Below, in pieces: positions 16,070-25,030 of a stretch of DNA of 64,000 bases. Made by a program: the position numbers and the translations under genes. Each line of letters starts with the position of its first letter. Within the stretch, counting starts at the first letter, position 1. The stretch is taken from assembly GCF_012641265.1 (NCBI RefSeq), contig NZ_JABAHZ010000011.1, positions 1 through 64,000 of the forward strand, written 5' to 3'. Source of the stretch: Chitinophaga eiseniae (GTDB lineage Bacteria > Bacteroidota > Bacteroidia > Chitinophagales > Chitinophagaceae). The notes below the pieces were generated by a model. It was not told the origin of the DNA. It saw nothing but the letters and a program-made list of their open reading frames with translations, and made no database searches.

Positions 16070-19000
16070 TTAAAACTTAAACCCGAAGGTAACATAAGGC
16101 ACCGTTTCCTCTTTGGAATGCCCTATCACCGCGGTAATGATCAGTGTATTGATAGGCGCCACGTAGATACCGCCGCCATAGCCATCGTGCCATACATGCG
16201 AGGTTTCTCCTTCCCGCCATACCCGGCCCACATCGTTGAAGGCAATCAATCCTACACCAGCAGGCAATATGTATGTTTTCAGGTCGAATAATTTCACCCT
16301 TATTTCTGTATTGTTGTACACGCTGGCATCGCCGGCAAACCTGAAATTGCGGTAGCCACGCAGGTTTTGGACTCCTCCTACTGTTAATGCCTGGAAGTAT
16401 TCATAGTTCCCCCACAGCTTACCACCACCGAAACGGCTCACAATCACAAAGTTGGCAGGAATCCGGAAACTCATATAGAGGCTTAAATCCGACTGCAGCT
16501 GGGTAGTATTGTAGCTATTTCCATTCAACCCAAAATTTCCGGAATAGGTGGTCGTCCATAAAACGCCACGGGTGGGAATAATTTTACTATTACGCGTATC
16601 CAGCGTTGCTACCACTTTTCCACCGGCATAAGCTTTGTTGGCGTAGATGCCACCCGAATCGAGACCATTAGCTTTAAAATCTGTGATAAAACGATTCCCA
16701 TTTTCATCTTTATCAAACGCGTAATTGGTAAAAGTAGGACCGTAAGCAATGTTGAAGTGATTGCTAAAGCTGGTCCTCAGCAATGCTTCCGCGTTATAGA
16801 TATTAAACCGGGCGCGGTAATAGGAAATGGTTTTACCGTTAGATTTATCAAATTCTGTTTCATTGCCGAAGCCGAAAAAGTTGATCGTATTATTGGGCGC
16901 TTTGGCTCGTGCAAATAGCAGGAGGTCTGATTTCCCGATCAAGTCAGTGAATTCACCTTCGTAGCGGAAGTTCCAGGCGCGGGTAGCCAGCGCGTGGGTA
17001 GCGGTAAACAGGTGTTTCGATGAAAACGGCTCCCGGCGGAAAGCATGCCGGGTATCGGATAGTCCGAGTCCCAGTAATAAACCATCGTCGCGGTTATAGG
17101 CGCCAGCCAGCATAGGTACTGTTTTCTCGTACTGGAAGGCGTTTCTGTTATATCTGATATTCGCGGGATCGTTCGATAAACGGCGTTGTTCATTACGGGA
17201 GAGAGCAAACGTATCATTGCCGGTTCGCTGGTCGTATATACGTATCCGTTTGCCGGCCTTCACCGTAGTACTGTCGATATAGGTGTCGGCCTCGCGGCCA
17301 CCCACCAGCCGTATGCGGATAGGCGTACCATGATCGCCTTTAATGACAAAGCGGTCGTTGCCTCCCATACCGTATACGTTCACTTCTTTGGTAACGGCCG
17401 GGTCGAAGGTACGGGAATAGATATTTTGCTTGATATTTCCTTTCTTGCTGATTTTAAAGATGTCCAGTGCAACTGCACCATTTTCCTGTTTATCGACCAC
17501 AATCAGCTCATCTTTTTCTGTAGCCGGTACATCTACGCCTTTTGCCAGGAAGCGATAATATTTCATCATGTTTTTTTCCAGGATATCGCGGCGAACAGAC
17601 AAACGATGTATCATCATCGGCCCTACCTGCGCCTTAACAGTATCCGGGAAAGCGTTTACAGCAGCCTGTATGACGCTATCGGTCATCTTCTTCAGAAATT
17701 TATCCGTTTGTTTCTTCCAGTCTTTTTCATCCAGCTCATTCATAAACGAGCGGTCAAAGTACCGGGCGCTGAACTGGAAGCCATTTACATCCGGGATGTT
17801 ATCACGGAAACCTTGTATGCCCGGTAATATCCAGGGACGGGAAACCAGGCGCGGCAATACGCCCCCATTGATAAAAAATGCCTGGTCGCGGTCGCGGGGT
17901 ACGGGGTAATAATAATCTTCTCCTTTGTGCGATTCTTTATACCAACGCCACTGATCATCATGACGGTCGAAATCCATAATATAGGTATCGAGTATACGTG
18001 CCCGTAGTACGGCTTTCTGATCTACATGTACATCATTATCTCCTAAAATTTTAGCCAGTACTTTGGGAGTACTGTAAGTTTTATCATTCTTCCCGGTCAT
18101 GGGCTCCCTTTCTTCGAAGAGATATACTTCGTTACCAAAAGTGTTTGCGAAAACACCCAACGCGGTATCTGCCGGGAGATATACAAACGTAGGATTAGTA
18201 TGAGGCACACCGGCAGCTTCGGCTAATACGCTTACCGCCAGAGCCGCATAGGGATTGGCCGCGGAGATCTGGTCCTGTACCACATCGCGGGCAACTGTTT
18301 CTCTCAGTAGTTCGGGTATGGCTGCCAAAGGGAACTTCTTTAACGAACGCATCGCGTACTCTGTACCGGTACTATCCTCCAGCCTGAGGGAGTGCGTTTG
18401 TTTGCCGCCTCCGCGTTGCAATACTTTCAAGCCTCCTTTGGCGGTAGCCAGGTTTAATACGGGGAAATTCAAAGGTGTAGCCCATACCTGGCGGTAGTTT
18501 TCGCCCAGGATGAATTTATGGAAACCACCGAAACGGTTGTATTGGGTATCTGCCGCCATCCTGACATAAGGCGGCAATTCAGCAGGCGTTTTGTACGTCA
18601 TGGCCTGTGAAGAGATATCCTGCATGCGGAACAGGTTTTCGCTGAATACCGGCGTAGTACCGTTGTCGGCGAAATAATACTGTGTGCGTACCGTACCGTC
18701 AGACAGCAACTCTACGGTGCTGAAACCATTGTCAGTAGAAGCAAATTGTGATTTTGCGCCTTTTTTAACACGGTTATGCTTAGCGCCGCTTCCACTAACG
18801 ATATAGGCATTTTGCTGATCCCTGATAAGCTGCAACGTATGATCATGCCCCGACACAAATACTACCGGGCCATGCGGTTTCAGCGCCTCTTCTACTCCTT
18901 TGATCATTTGCCGATACCGGGGATTGGGGATATCTTCCAGGCTGCCCAGTACTCCCCTGGCAAAAGGATAGATAGATCCTATAACGGGCAGTGGGATATA

Positions 19001-19723
19001 GAGTGAGGGCTTCAGGTCTGTTAGCGGGAAGATATGTTGCTTCAGTGTATAGTAGCCACCGTGAATGCCATAGCTGCGGAAAGGATGGTGCGTAGCAAAG
19101 ATGATCAGCTTATTGCGGTTCAGTGCTACTATCTCCGACAGTTTCGTGAGGATTTCATCATTGTCTTTACAGTCACAGGAAGATTCCGCACCTGGCTTTT
19201 CATAGGGAAACACCCACCATTCACTATCCATAATAATAAGGGTAATGCTATCTGCTATTTTCACCTCTATCGGACCGGGGCAGCCATCTTTTGGCTCGAA
19301 CTGCACGTTATCCAGGTGTTGGGAATCGACGTACCGTTGCTGGTTGCGGATAATATCCCAGCCATCCGGTTTGCTCTTATCCCAGTCATGGTTCCCGGGA
19401 ATAATATAACCACGGGCGTTAGTCCCACGTACCAGGTTGATCTGGTAATCGAGAATTTCCTTCGCGGCCGGATATTTTGCGCTGGCTGAATCGGGCACCC
19501 CTCTGGGATATACGTTGTCGCCGAGGAAGAGGATGGTATTGTTGTTATCCTGGAGATTAAATGTTTTACGCACCGCGTCTACTACGGCATTATGCCCGTT
19601 GCTGTGCAGTTCGCCGGCATCTCCGATAAGGATGATACGCTTTACCACCGTAGGCGACTGTGCACTCACATTGCCATAGGCGAGAAAGAACAATACAATA
19701 TAAAAAAGGATGGATCTGATCAT
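16070..19723 (-). CDS. Calcineurin-like phosphoesterase / kinase-like / outer-membrane barrel protein
   Basis: A 1217-residue exported protein in three parts. After a signal peptide (1-21), residues 28-320 form a calcineurin-like phosphoesterase with all metal motifs: GDAGE (34-38), GDN (68-70), GNHD (110-113), THH (211-213) and GHDH (292-295). Residues about 430-620 resemble an atypical protein kinase: a GGG turn (438-440), YAMRSLKK (456-463) like the ATP-anchoring lysine strand, DFDRHDDQ (584-591) like the FAM20C/CotH/HipA catalytic loop, and PVPRDRDQAF (607-616) like the CotH metal motif. From about 860 the chain is rich in alternating beta strands and ends in VTFGFKF, as expected for a BamA/TamA-like barrel. 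The first four bases overlap the upstream lipoprotein gene. Phosphoesterase and barrel are confident; the kinase-like part is my inference. Confidence 0.85.
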   Translation of the reverse strand: MIRSILFYIVLFFLAYGNVSAQSPTVVKRIILIGDAGELHSNGHNAVVDAVRKTFNLQDNNNTILFLGDNVYPRGVPDSASAKYPAAKEILDYQINLVRGTNARGYIIPGNHDWDKSKPDGWDIIRNQQRYVDSQHLDNVQFEPKDGCPGPIEVKIADSITLIIMDSEWWVFPYEKPGAESSCDCKDNDEILTKLSEIVALNRNKLIIFATHHPFRSYGIHGGYYTLKQHIFPLTDLKPSLYIPLPVIGSIYPFARGVLGSLEDIPNPRYRQMIKGVEEALKPHGPVVFVSGHDHTLQLIRDQQNAYIVSGSGAKHNRVKKGAKSQFASTDNGFSTVELLSDGTVRTQYYFADNGTTPVFSENLFRMQDISSQAMTYKTPAELPPYVRMAADTQYNRFGGFHKFILGENYRQVWATPLNFPVLNLATAKGGLKVLQRGGGKQTHSLRLEDSTGTEYAMRSLKKFPLAAIPELLRETVARDVVQDQISAANPYAALAVSVLAEAAGVPHTNPTFVYLPADTALGVFANTFGNEVYLFEEREPMTGKNDKTYSTPKVLAKILGDNDVHVDQKAVLRARILDTYIMDFDRHDDQWRWYKESHKGEDYYYPVPRDRDQAFFINGGVLPRLVSRPWILPGIQGFRDNIPDVNGFQFSARYFDRSFMNELDEKDWKKQTDKFLKKMTDSVIQAAVNAFPDTVKAQVGPMMIHRLSVRRDILEKNMMKYYRFLAKGVDVPATEKDELIVVDKQENGAVALDIFKISKKGNIKQNIYSRTFDPAVTKEVNVYGMGGNDRFVIKGDHGTPIRIRLVGGREADTYIDSTTVKAGKRIRIYDQRTGNDTFALSRNEQRRLSNDPANIRYNRNAFQYEKTVPMLAGAYNRDDGLLLGLGLSDTRHAFRREPFSSKHLFTATHALATRAWNFRYEGEFTDLIGKSDLLLFARAKAPNNTINFFGFGNETEFDKSNGKTISYYRARFNIYNAEALLRTSFSNHFNIAYGPTFTNYAFDKDENGNRFITDFKANGLDSGGIYANKAYAGGKVVATLDTRNSKIIPTRGVLWTTTYSGNFGLNGNSYNTTQLQSDLSLYMSFRIPANFVIVSRFGGGKLWGNYEYFQALTVGGVQNLRGYRNFRFAGDASVYNNTEIRVKLFDLKTYILPAGVGLIAFNDVGRVWREGETSHVWHDGYGGGIYVAPINTLIITAVIGHSKEETVPYVTFGFKF

Positions 19724-20571
19724 TTGGACTTGTAAGTGAATTTAAGAATACTGGCGGCGCCATCGTAACCGCCTTCGTTAGAAATATACATATCGCCGTT
19801 AGGTGCAAAATCAATACCCTCTGGTTGCAGGAACAAGCGGTGTTTCAGGTTGTATGCTTCCTGTACATGGCCTTGCAGGTCGGCAATGACCAGCAGTCCA
19901 TTTACTGAGGCTACCATATATAATCTTTTTTCTATCGGGTGAATAGCGGCGGCCGATGGTTTAAAGAAGCGCATGTCTGACCCCACCAGTCGGGCTATTT
20001 CCCGGGCATCGAAATGATAGATGGCGGTAGTATCAAATGCTTTGGAGGCCAGGTCGAAACGGTAAGCGCTGGTAATTCCCAGCTTTTTATCGTCTTCACA
20101 ATTCTTACATATCATCACGATACTGTTCCTGGCACTGTCGTAGTAGGTGGTTTCGAACTCCCGTTTACCTTGCTTTTCCAATTTATAGTGATCGCTATAA
20201 ACGCTGTCGGTAAACAATCCATGTACATGATACAGCGAGCCGCTGCTCTTTAATACAAACCATCCGCTGTCAGTACGACAAATATCTTCATAGTCGCCGT
20301 TTTTAGCGAACTTATAATACGGGTAAGGCTTGGTAGCTACCACATCTACCTGGTAAACCCTGCCCTCTTCGTCGTTAATCGCCATGATCTTATGTTCATC
20401 CGGGAATAGTACAATCCCGGAAATTTCCTGCATGGATTCCCGCAGCCGGTAACGCACCGGCTCTTTTAAATCATATCCTGGTGGAGAGGAATACACTTTT
20501 TGTTCCCTGTCGCTAAAAGCATTGCATGACAGTAAGAAGAGGAGAAAGATTAACCCGATCCGGACATCCAT
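19720..20571 (-). CDS. SdiA-regulated domain lipoprotein
   Basis: A 283-residue predicted lipoprotein with lipobox LLSC (C16). The rest fits the SdiA-regulated family, a beta-propeller-like fold: ISGIVLFPDEHKIMAINDEEG early on, then repeated blades, ending LQPEGIDFAPNGDMYISNEG. Biochemical role unknown; the fold suggests ligand binding or lactonase-like scaffolding. Its TGA overlaps the ATG of the 1217-residue phosphoesterase by four bases (ATGA, 19720-19723), so the two are translationally coupled and likely work together at the outer membrane. Confidence 0.85.
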   Translation of the reverse strand: MDVRIGLIFLLFLLSCNAFSDREQKVYSSPPGYDLKEPVRYRLRESMQEISGIVLFPDEHKIMAINDEEGRVYQVDVVATKPYPYYKFAKNGDYEDICRTDSGWFVLKSSGSLYHVHGLFTDSVYSDHYKLEKQGKREFETTYYDSARNSIVMICKNCEDDKKLGITSAYRFDLASKAFDTTAIYHFDAREIARLVGSDMRFFKPSAAAIHPIEKRLYMVASVNGLLVIADLQGHVQEAYNLKHRLFLQPEGIDFAPNGDMYISNEGGYDGAASILKFTYKSK

Positions 20572-20655
20572 AGTGTAACTTTATAGCATAAATTTAACTC
20601 AAAAATGCAGTAACTTAGGTTGAATTTGTGAATTGTAATACCGGAAACAGCGAAT

Positions 20656-20685
20656 ATGCCGTTATAGTCCATGAAAAAACGGCAT
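20656..20685 (+). other. Hairpin in the leader of the HD-PycTM gene
   Basis: 8-bp perfect arms (20656-20663 with 20678-20685) with a 14-base loop, followed within 25 bases by a T-rich stretch (20700-20712) and then the ATG at 20720. It may be an attenuator or a terminator for the opposite strand. Confidence 0.35.
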
Positions 20686-20719
20686 TCACCGTTCCTTATC
20701 TTAATTTTTTCTCTTCCTT

Positions 20720-21952
20720 ATGCAAAACAATATTATCATAGATGCAGCCCGGGATTATGTGCTGAGCCAATACCAGCAGCATCCGCATCCCAACCTGGTA
20801 TATCATAACCTGGTTCACACCCAACAGGTAGTGCAGGCTGCTGCACAAATAGCCGCCCATTACCGTTTGCAGGACGATGAACTACTGGCTGTATACGTAG
20901 CTGCCTGGTTTCATGATGCTGGCTATTTAATAGGGGAAGGCAAAGTACACGAGGAAAACGGCGCACAGGAAGCCCTCCGGTTTTTACAGGAACAACAGGT
21001 CCCTGAAAAGGTTCAGTCGATGGTACAAGGAGCTATCCTGGCCACCAAAATGCCGCAGTCGCCCCATACCCTGGTAGAACAGATTGTTTGCGATGCCGAC
21101 CTATCCCACCTGGGTTCCAAAGAATTTGCCGACCGCAACAAACTCCTGCGTCAGGAACTACAGCTTACCTACCAGAGAGATATCCCGGCCATCAACTGGC
21201 TCACCAACAATATTGCCTTTCTAACCGAGCATCACTACTGGACCGATTATGCCCAGACGTTATTCAAACAGCAGAAAGACGAAAACCTGGCTAAACTGAA
21301 AAAGAAGCTGGAGAAAAAAACAGCAGAAGTCACAGAGGAAGCCACCATCGCGTCCGTTGATACCGGTACTGCCCCGCTTAAAGCGCAGGAAAAAATTAAA
21401 AAAGATAAGACCAAGAAGCCGGAAAGAGGAGTAGAAACGATGTTCAGAACCACTTCTACCAATCATATCCGTCTCAGCTCTATGGCCGACAGCAAAGCAC
21501 ATATCATGATTTCAGTCAACTCGATCATCATCTCCGTGATATTGAGTGTACTGGTAAGGCGATTGGAAGATTATCCCAATATGATCATTCCTTCCATTAT
21601 CTTCCTCACCACGGCAGTGCTAACCGTTATCTTCTCTGTATTGGCTACCCGCCCGAATGTAACCAGTGGCGTATTTACCAAAACAGATATAGAAAAGAAA
21701 GATGCCAACCTGCTATTTTTTGGCAACTTCTACAAAATGCACCTGGAAGAATACCAATGGGGCATGAAGCAAATGATGAACGACTCCGACTTCCTGTATA
21801 GCAGCATGACCCGCGACATTTACTACCTGGGAGTAGTATTGGGGCATAAATACAAGCTGCTGCGCATTTCCTATAATATCTTCATGTTCGGATTAATTAT
21901 TTCCGTCCTTGCATTTTTGATAGCAGCTATTTTCTTCCCGGTAAAAGCATAA
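20720..21952 (+). CDS. HD-domain hydrolase fused to PycTM (DUF5706) membrane effector domain
   Basis: A 410-residue two-part protein. Residues 5-180 form an HD-superfamily hydrolase: H33 (NLVHTQQVV), the HD pair H65-D66 (AAWFHDAGY) and a later aspartate D125/D127 (CDADLSHLG). A charged coiled linker (185-238) leads to residues 240-410, matching DUF5706, the PycTM effector of Pycsar: TNHIRLSSMADSKAHIMISV (248-267), two hydrophobic spans (263-280, 288-309), LLFFGNF, RDIYYLGVVLGHKYKLLR, and a last span (388-405). PycTM domains are known to damage the membrane when triggered by cyclic CMP/UMP, but no PycC-type cyclase gene lies in this window. ppk1 starts 6 bases after the stop, so the two are one transcript. 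Confidence 0.85.
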   Translation: MQNNIIIDAARDYVLSQYQQHPHPNLVYHNLVHTQQVVQAAAQIAAHYRLQDDELLAVYVAAWFHDAGYLIGEGKVHEENGAQEALRFLQEQQVPEKVQSMVQGAILATKMPQSPHTLVEQIVCDADLSHLGSKEFADRNKLLRQELQLTYQRDIPAINWLTNNIAFLTEHHYWTDYAQTLFKQQKDENLAKLKKKLEKKTAEVTEEATIASVDTGTAPLKAQEKIKKDKTKKPERGVETMFRTTSTNHIRLSSMADSKAHIMISVNSIIISVILSVLVRRLEDYPNMIIPSIIFLTTAVLTVIFSVLATRPNVTSGVFTKTDIEKKDANLLFFGNFYKMHLEEYQWGMKQMMNDSDFLYSSMTRDIYYLGVVLGHKYKLLRISYNIFMFGLIISVLAFLIAAIFFPVKA

Positions 21953-21958
21953 TGATTC

Positions 21959-23950
21959 ATGGGTATTCCTTTATATAACCGCGATCTGAGCTGGTTATCG
22001 TTTAACTACCGGGTGCTGCAAATGGCGGCGGACCAACAGGTACCGCTATACGAACGCATTAAATTCTTGTCCATTTTTTCTTCAAACCTGGATGAATTTT
22101 TCCGGGTAAGAATGCCGGCTGTATTGACTATTAACAAAGTGTTAGAGCAAGATCCTGCTGCCGGCGAAAATGAGTCTATCAGCAGTAGTACGTTGTCGGA
22201 AGTACTACAGGAAATAAACCGGCAGCAACAGGAATACGGTCAGATCTTTACTGGCAGCGTATTACCCGACCTGCTGGCACGTGGGGTACAGTTGTATTAT
22301 AACCAGCCCTTAACCGCCACTCACCAGGCATTTACAAAAAATTATTTTCTCAGCACTATACTGGCTTATTTACAACCGGTGTGGTTGAACGGGAAACCGA
22401 AGAAACTATTCCTGGAAAATAATGCGCTTTATTTTGCGGTAACGCTGATCCCGGGAAACCGCCCGGAGTCGCAGGAATATGCCATAGTAAATATACCAGC
22501 ATCGTTGCCTCGCTTCCTGCAACTGCCATCCATTGATGGTGTGCATTATATCGCCTTCCTGGATGATATCATACGTACCCATCTCGCATATATCTTTCCG
22601 GGATATACGGTGGAAAACTGCCATAGCATTAAGCTCACCCGTAATGCGGAAATGGATATGGATGAAGTGAAGGGAGATATTCTGGAAGAAGTAGAAACGT
22701 TTATCCGTAAACGTGAGTTGGGTGTACCTACCCGCTTCTTGTACGATGCCACTACCCCTTTATCACTGTTACATTTCCTGGCCGGGCAATTTGATATCCG
22801 GGATGATGAGTTGGTACCAGGTGGCCGTTATCATAACCTGAAAGACCTGGCAGATCTTCCCGCTCCCGCAGGACTAACGGAGATCAGTTATCCCAGAGTG
22901 ACTCCTGCGGAGAACAAAACAGCAGCGGCTACCGACCGGTTACTGGACCTTGTACTGCAGCAGGACCTGCTGGTACATCTCCCCTATCAGCGTTACGATT
23001 ATGTGCTGCGTTTCTTCAGTGAAGCCGCGCTGGATCCCGATGTAGCGGAAATATATGTTACCTTGTATCGCATTGCCTCCGGGTCGCAGATCGCCCAGGC
23101 ACTGATCAGTGCAGCGCAAAACGGCAAAAAAGTAACTGTATTCGTGGAGCTAAAAGCCCGGTTCGATGAGGCCAACAATATCCGTTGGGCCAAGAAAATG
23201 AAAGATGCCGGCGTGAAACTGATCTATAGTATCCCTGGCATGAAGGTGCATGCTAAAACCGCGCTGGTAAAGCGCAACAGGGGTTATCAATGGGATTATT
23301 GCGGACTCATAGCTACCGGCAATTTCAACGAAAGCACCGCCCGTTTTTATACCGATCATGTTTTGTTTACCTCCCACACAGGTATTACCAGGGAGATGGA
23401 ACTGCTGTTCCTCTACCTGCAAAGCAGGGAACAACCACTGGCCTACGATTTTTTACGGTTCGAACATCTGCTGGTGGCGCAGTTTAACATGACGGAGCGT
23501 TTCACCAGCCTGATAGACCGGGAAATTATACACGCCAGGGAAGGCAAGCCTGCCCATATCATCATCAAGATAAATAACCTCCAGGAAAGAGGGATGATCA
23601 GCAAACTGTATGAAGCCAGTGAGGCGGGTGTACAGATAAACCTGGTGGTGAGAAGCATTAACTGCCTGGTACCCGATATTCCGGAGAGCCGGAATATCCG
23701 CATTATCCGGATTGTAGACCGCTACCTGGAACACGCCCGCATATTTATCTTCCACAACAATAACCAGGAGGAAGTATATATGGGTTCTGCCGACTGGATG
23801 AATCGCAACCTCCATCGCCGCATTGAAGTATGTGTACCCGTATATGATGCCGCCCTGCAACAACAGCTGAAAGACATTGTACAATTACAGCTGAAAGACC
23901 CTCGCCATGCGCAGGAAGCGATCAGCGCGTATGTGCAAAATATAATGTAA
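21959..23950 (+). CDS. ppk1: Polyphosphate kinase 1
   Basis: Reversibly polymerises the gamma-phosphate of ATP into polyphosphate. The 663-residue chain starts with the PPK1 N-domain (LYNRDLSWLSFNYRVLQ) and has both phospholipase-D-like active-site histidines: H431 in GMKVHAKTALV, the autophosphorylated residue, and H592 in DRYLEHARIFIF, matching E. coli H435/H592. Other family blocks are FDEANNIRWAKKM and ATGNFNESTARFYTD. It follows the HD-PycTM gene by 6 bases, implying cotranscription and perhaps functional linkage. No exopolyphosphatase gene is next to it. Confidence 0.97.
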   Translation: MGIPLYNRDLSWLSFNYRVLQMAADQQVPLYERIKFLSIFSSNLDEFFRVRMPAVLTINKVLEQDPAAGENESISSSTLSEVLQEINRQQQEYGQIFTGSVLPDLLARGVQLYYNQPLTATHQAFTKNYFLSTILAYLQPVWLNGKPKKLFLENNALYFAVTLIPGNRPESQEYAIVNIPASLPRFLQLPSIDGVHYIAFLDDIIRTHLAYIFPGYTVENCHSIKLTRNAEMDMDEVKGDILEEVETFIRKRELGVPTRFLYDATTPLSLLHFLAGQFDIRDDELVPGGRYHNLKDLADLPAPAGLTEISYPRVTPAENKTAAATDRLLDLVLQQDLLVHLPYQRYDYVLRFFSEAALDPDVAEIYVTLYRIASGSQIAQALISAAQNGKKVTVFVELKARFDEANNIRWAKKMKDAGVKLIYSIPGMKVHAKTALVKRNRGYQWDYCGLIATGNFNESTARFYTDHVLFTSHTGITREMELLFLYLQSREQPLAYDFLRFEHLLVAQFNMTERFTSLIDREIIHAREGKPAHIIIKINNLQERGMISKLYEASEAGVQINLVVRSINCLVPDIPESRNIRIIRIVDRYLEHARIFIFHNNNQEEVYMGSADWMNRNLHRRIEVCVPVYDAALQQQLKDIVQLQLKDPRHAQEAISAYVQNIM

Positions 23951-23978
23951 ATTAGATATCCTGAATGATTAGTTTTTT

Positions 23979-24482
23979 ATGAAGAAGTATGTTTGGACAC
24001 TACTATTGAGTATTGCCTTTGCTATTCCAGCTACTCAGGCACAAACCCATGACCTGGAACACATCTATAATCCTGCTGCCGATGCCAAAACAGATATTGC
24101 TGCTGCGGTTAAAAAAGCGGCGGCAGAAAATAAGCACGTACTGTTACAGGTGGGCGGCAACTGGTGTATCTGGTGCAAAAGGCTGTATAAGTTTATTGAG
24201 GACGACGCAGAGCTGAAAGCTGCCATGAACAATAACTATGAGGTATATCACCTCAACTACAGCAAGGAGAACAAAAATCTGCCGATACTGAAAGAACTTG
24301 GATTTCCACAGCGTTTCGGGTTCCCGGTGCTGGTAGTGCTGGATGCCAAAGGAAACCGGCTGCATACGCAAAACACCGGCCTGCTGGAATCCGCTGATAC
24401 TTATGATAAGAAGAAAGTATTGGAATTTCTGAAACAGTGGTCGCCCGGCGCCCTGCTCCCCTCCCATTACGTTAACGAATAA
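23979..24482 (+). CDS. Exported thioredoxin-family protein
   Basis: A 167-residue protein with a clean signal peptide (cleavage near TQAQ, residue 22) and a thioredoxin fold whose redox motif is NWCIWCK, a CxxC at the start of a helix. FGFPVLVVLDAKGN holds the cis-proline strand. The extended N-terminal helix (IAAAVKKAAAENKHVLLQVGG) is typical of the thioredoxin_7/DUF255-like periplasmic group. It probably acts as a periplasmic disulfide reductase or chaperone. It is close behind ppk1 (28 bases) and 7 bases before the next gene, so it may be the third gene of the HD-PycTM transcript. Confidence 0.88.
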   Translation: MKKYVWTLLLSIAFAIPATQAQTHDLEHIYNPAADAKTDIAAAVKKAAAENKHVLLQVGGNWCIWCKRLYKFIEDDAELKAAMNNNYEVYHLNYSKENKNLPILKELGFPQRFGFPVLVVLDAKGNRLHTQNTGLLESADTYDKKKVLEFLKQWSPGALLPSHYVNE

Positions 24483-24489
24483 TATCGTC

Positions 24490-24999
24490 ATGAATACCGG
24501 CATAACCACTTTTAACACGGATGCTGTGCAATCTTTTCAAAAGTTTGCGCGGCATCCGTTTAAGTTTTCCGCCTACCTGTTTTGGAAGCTGCCTGCTGCG
24601 TGGTTGTCGGGCGTTAGACTGCAATCACTGGACACTGATACCTGCGTTACATCCGTGCCTTATCGCTGGTTATCGCAAAATCCTTTCCGTTCCACTTATT
24701 TCGCCTGCCTGGCTATGGCCGCAGAGCTGAGTACTGGTTTGCCAGCCCTGATGTACGCCAGTGGTGCCCCCAGGCGTGTATCCATGCTGGTTACCGGCAT
24801 GGAATCGACCTTTGTAAAAAAGGCGACCGGCCTTACTTCGTTTACCTGTGCAGAACTGCCACTGTTGAGAGCTACCCTGGAAAGAGCGCTGAACAATAAT
24901 ACCGCCGAAACAGTTACCCTTCATAGTGAAGGCAGGGATAAAGACGGCATACTAATTGCCTCTTTCGCCATCACCTGGTCGTTTAAAAGTAAATCGTAA
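24490..24999 (+). CDS. DUF4442 hot-dog-like protein
   Basis: A 169-residue cytosolic protein resembling DUF4442, a hot-dog-fold family related to acyl-CoA thioesterases. Visible features: FWKLPAAWLSGVRLQSLD (the entry helix and strand), RNPFRSTYFACLAMAAELSTG with N replaced by QN here (the central hot-dog helix), and a C-terminal strand ending FAITWSFK. Catalytic residues cannot be named. It starts 7 bases after the thioredoxin stop codon, so is probably cotranscribed. Confidence 0.75.
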   Translation: MNTGITTFNTDAVQSFQKFARHPFKFSAYLFWKLPAAWLSGVRLQSLDTDTCVTSVPYRWLSQNPFRSTYFACLAMAAELSTGLPALMYASGAPRRVSMLVTGMESTFVKKATGLTSFTCAELPLLRATLERALNNNTAETVTLHSEGRDKDGILIASFAITWSFKSKS

Positions 25000-25030
25000 A
25001 CGGTGAACCCTTTCACCTTAAAACACTGAT

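Noticed and set aside
17186..17827. 213-codon plus-strand frame inside the phosphoesterase gene
   Set aside because: Antisense to a gene with strong domain evidence; no family resemblance.
20720..23950. Classical Pycsar operon
   Set aside because: A PycTM-type domain is present but no PycC uridylate/cytidylate cyclase is encoded nearby; calling it Pycsar would overstate the evidence.
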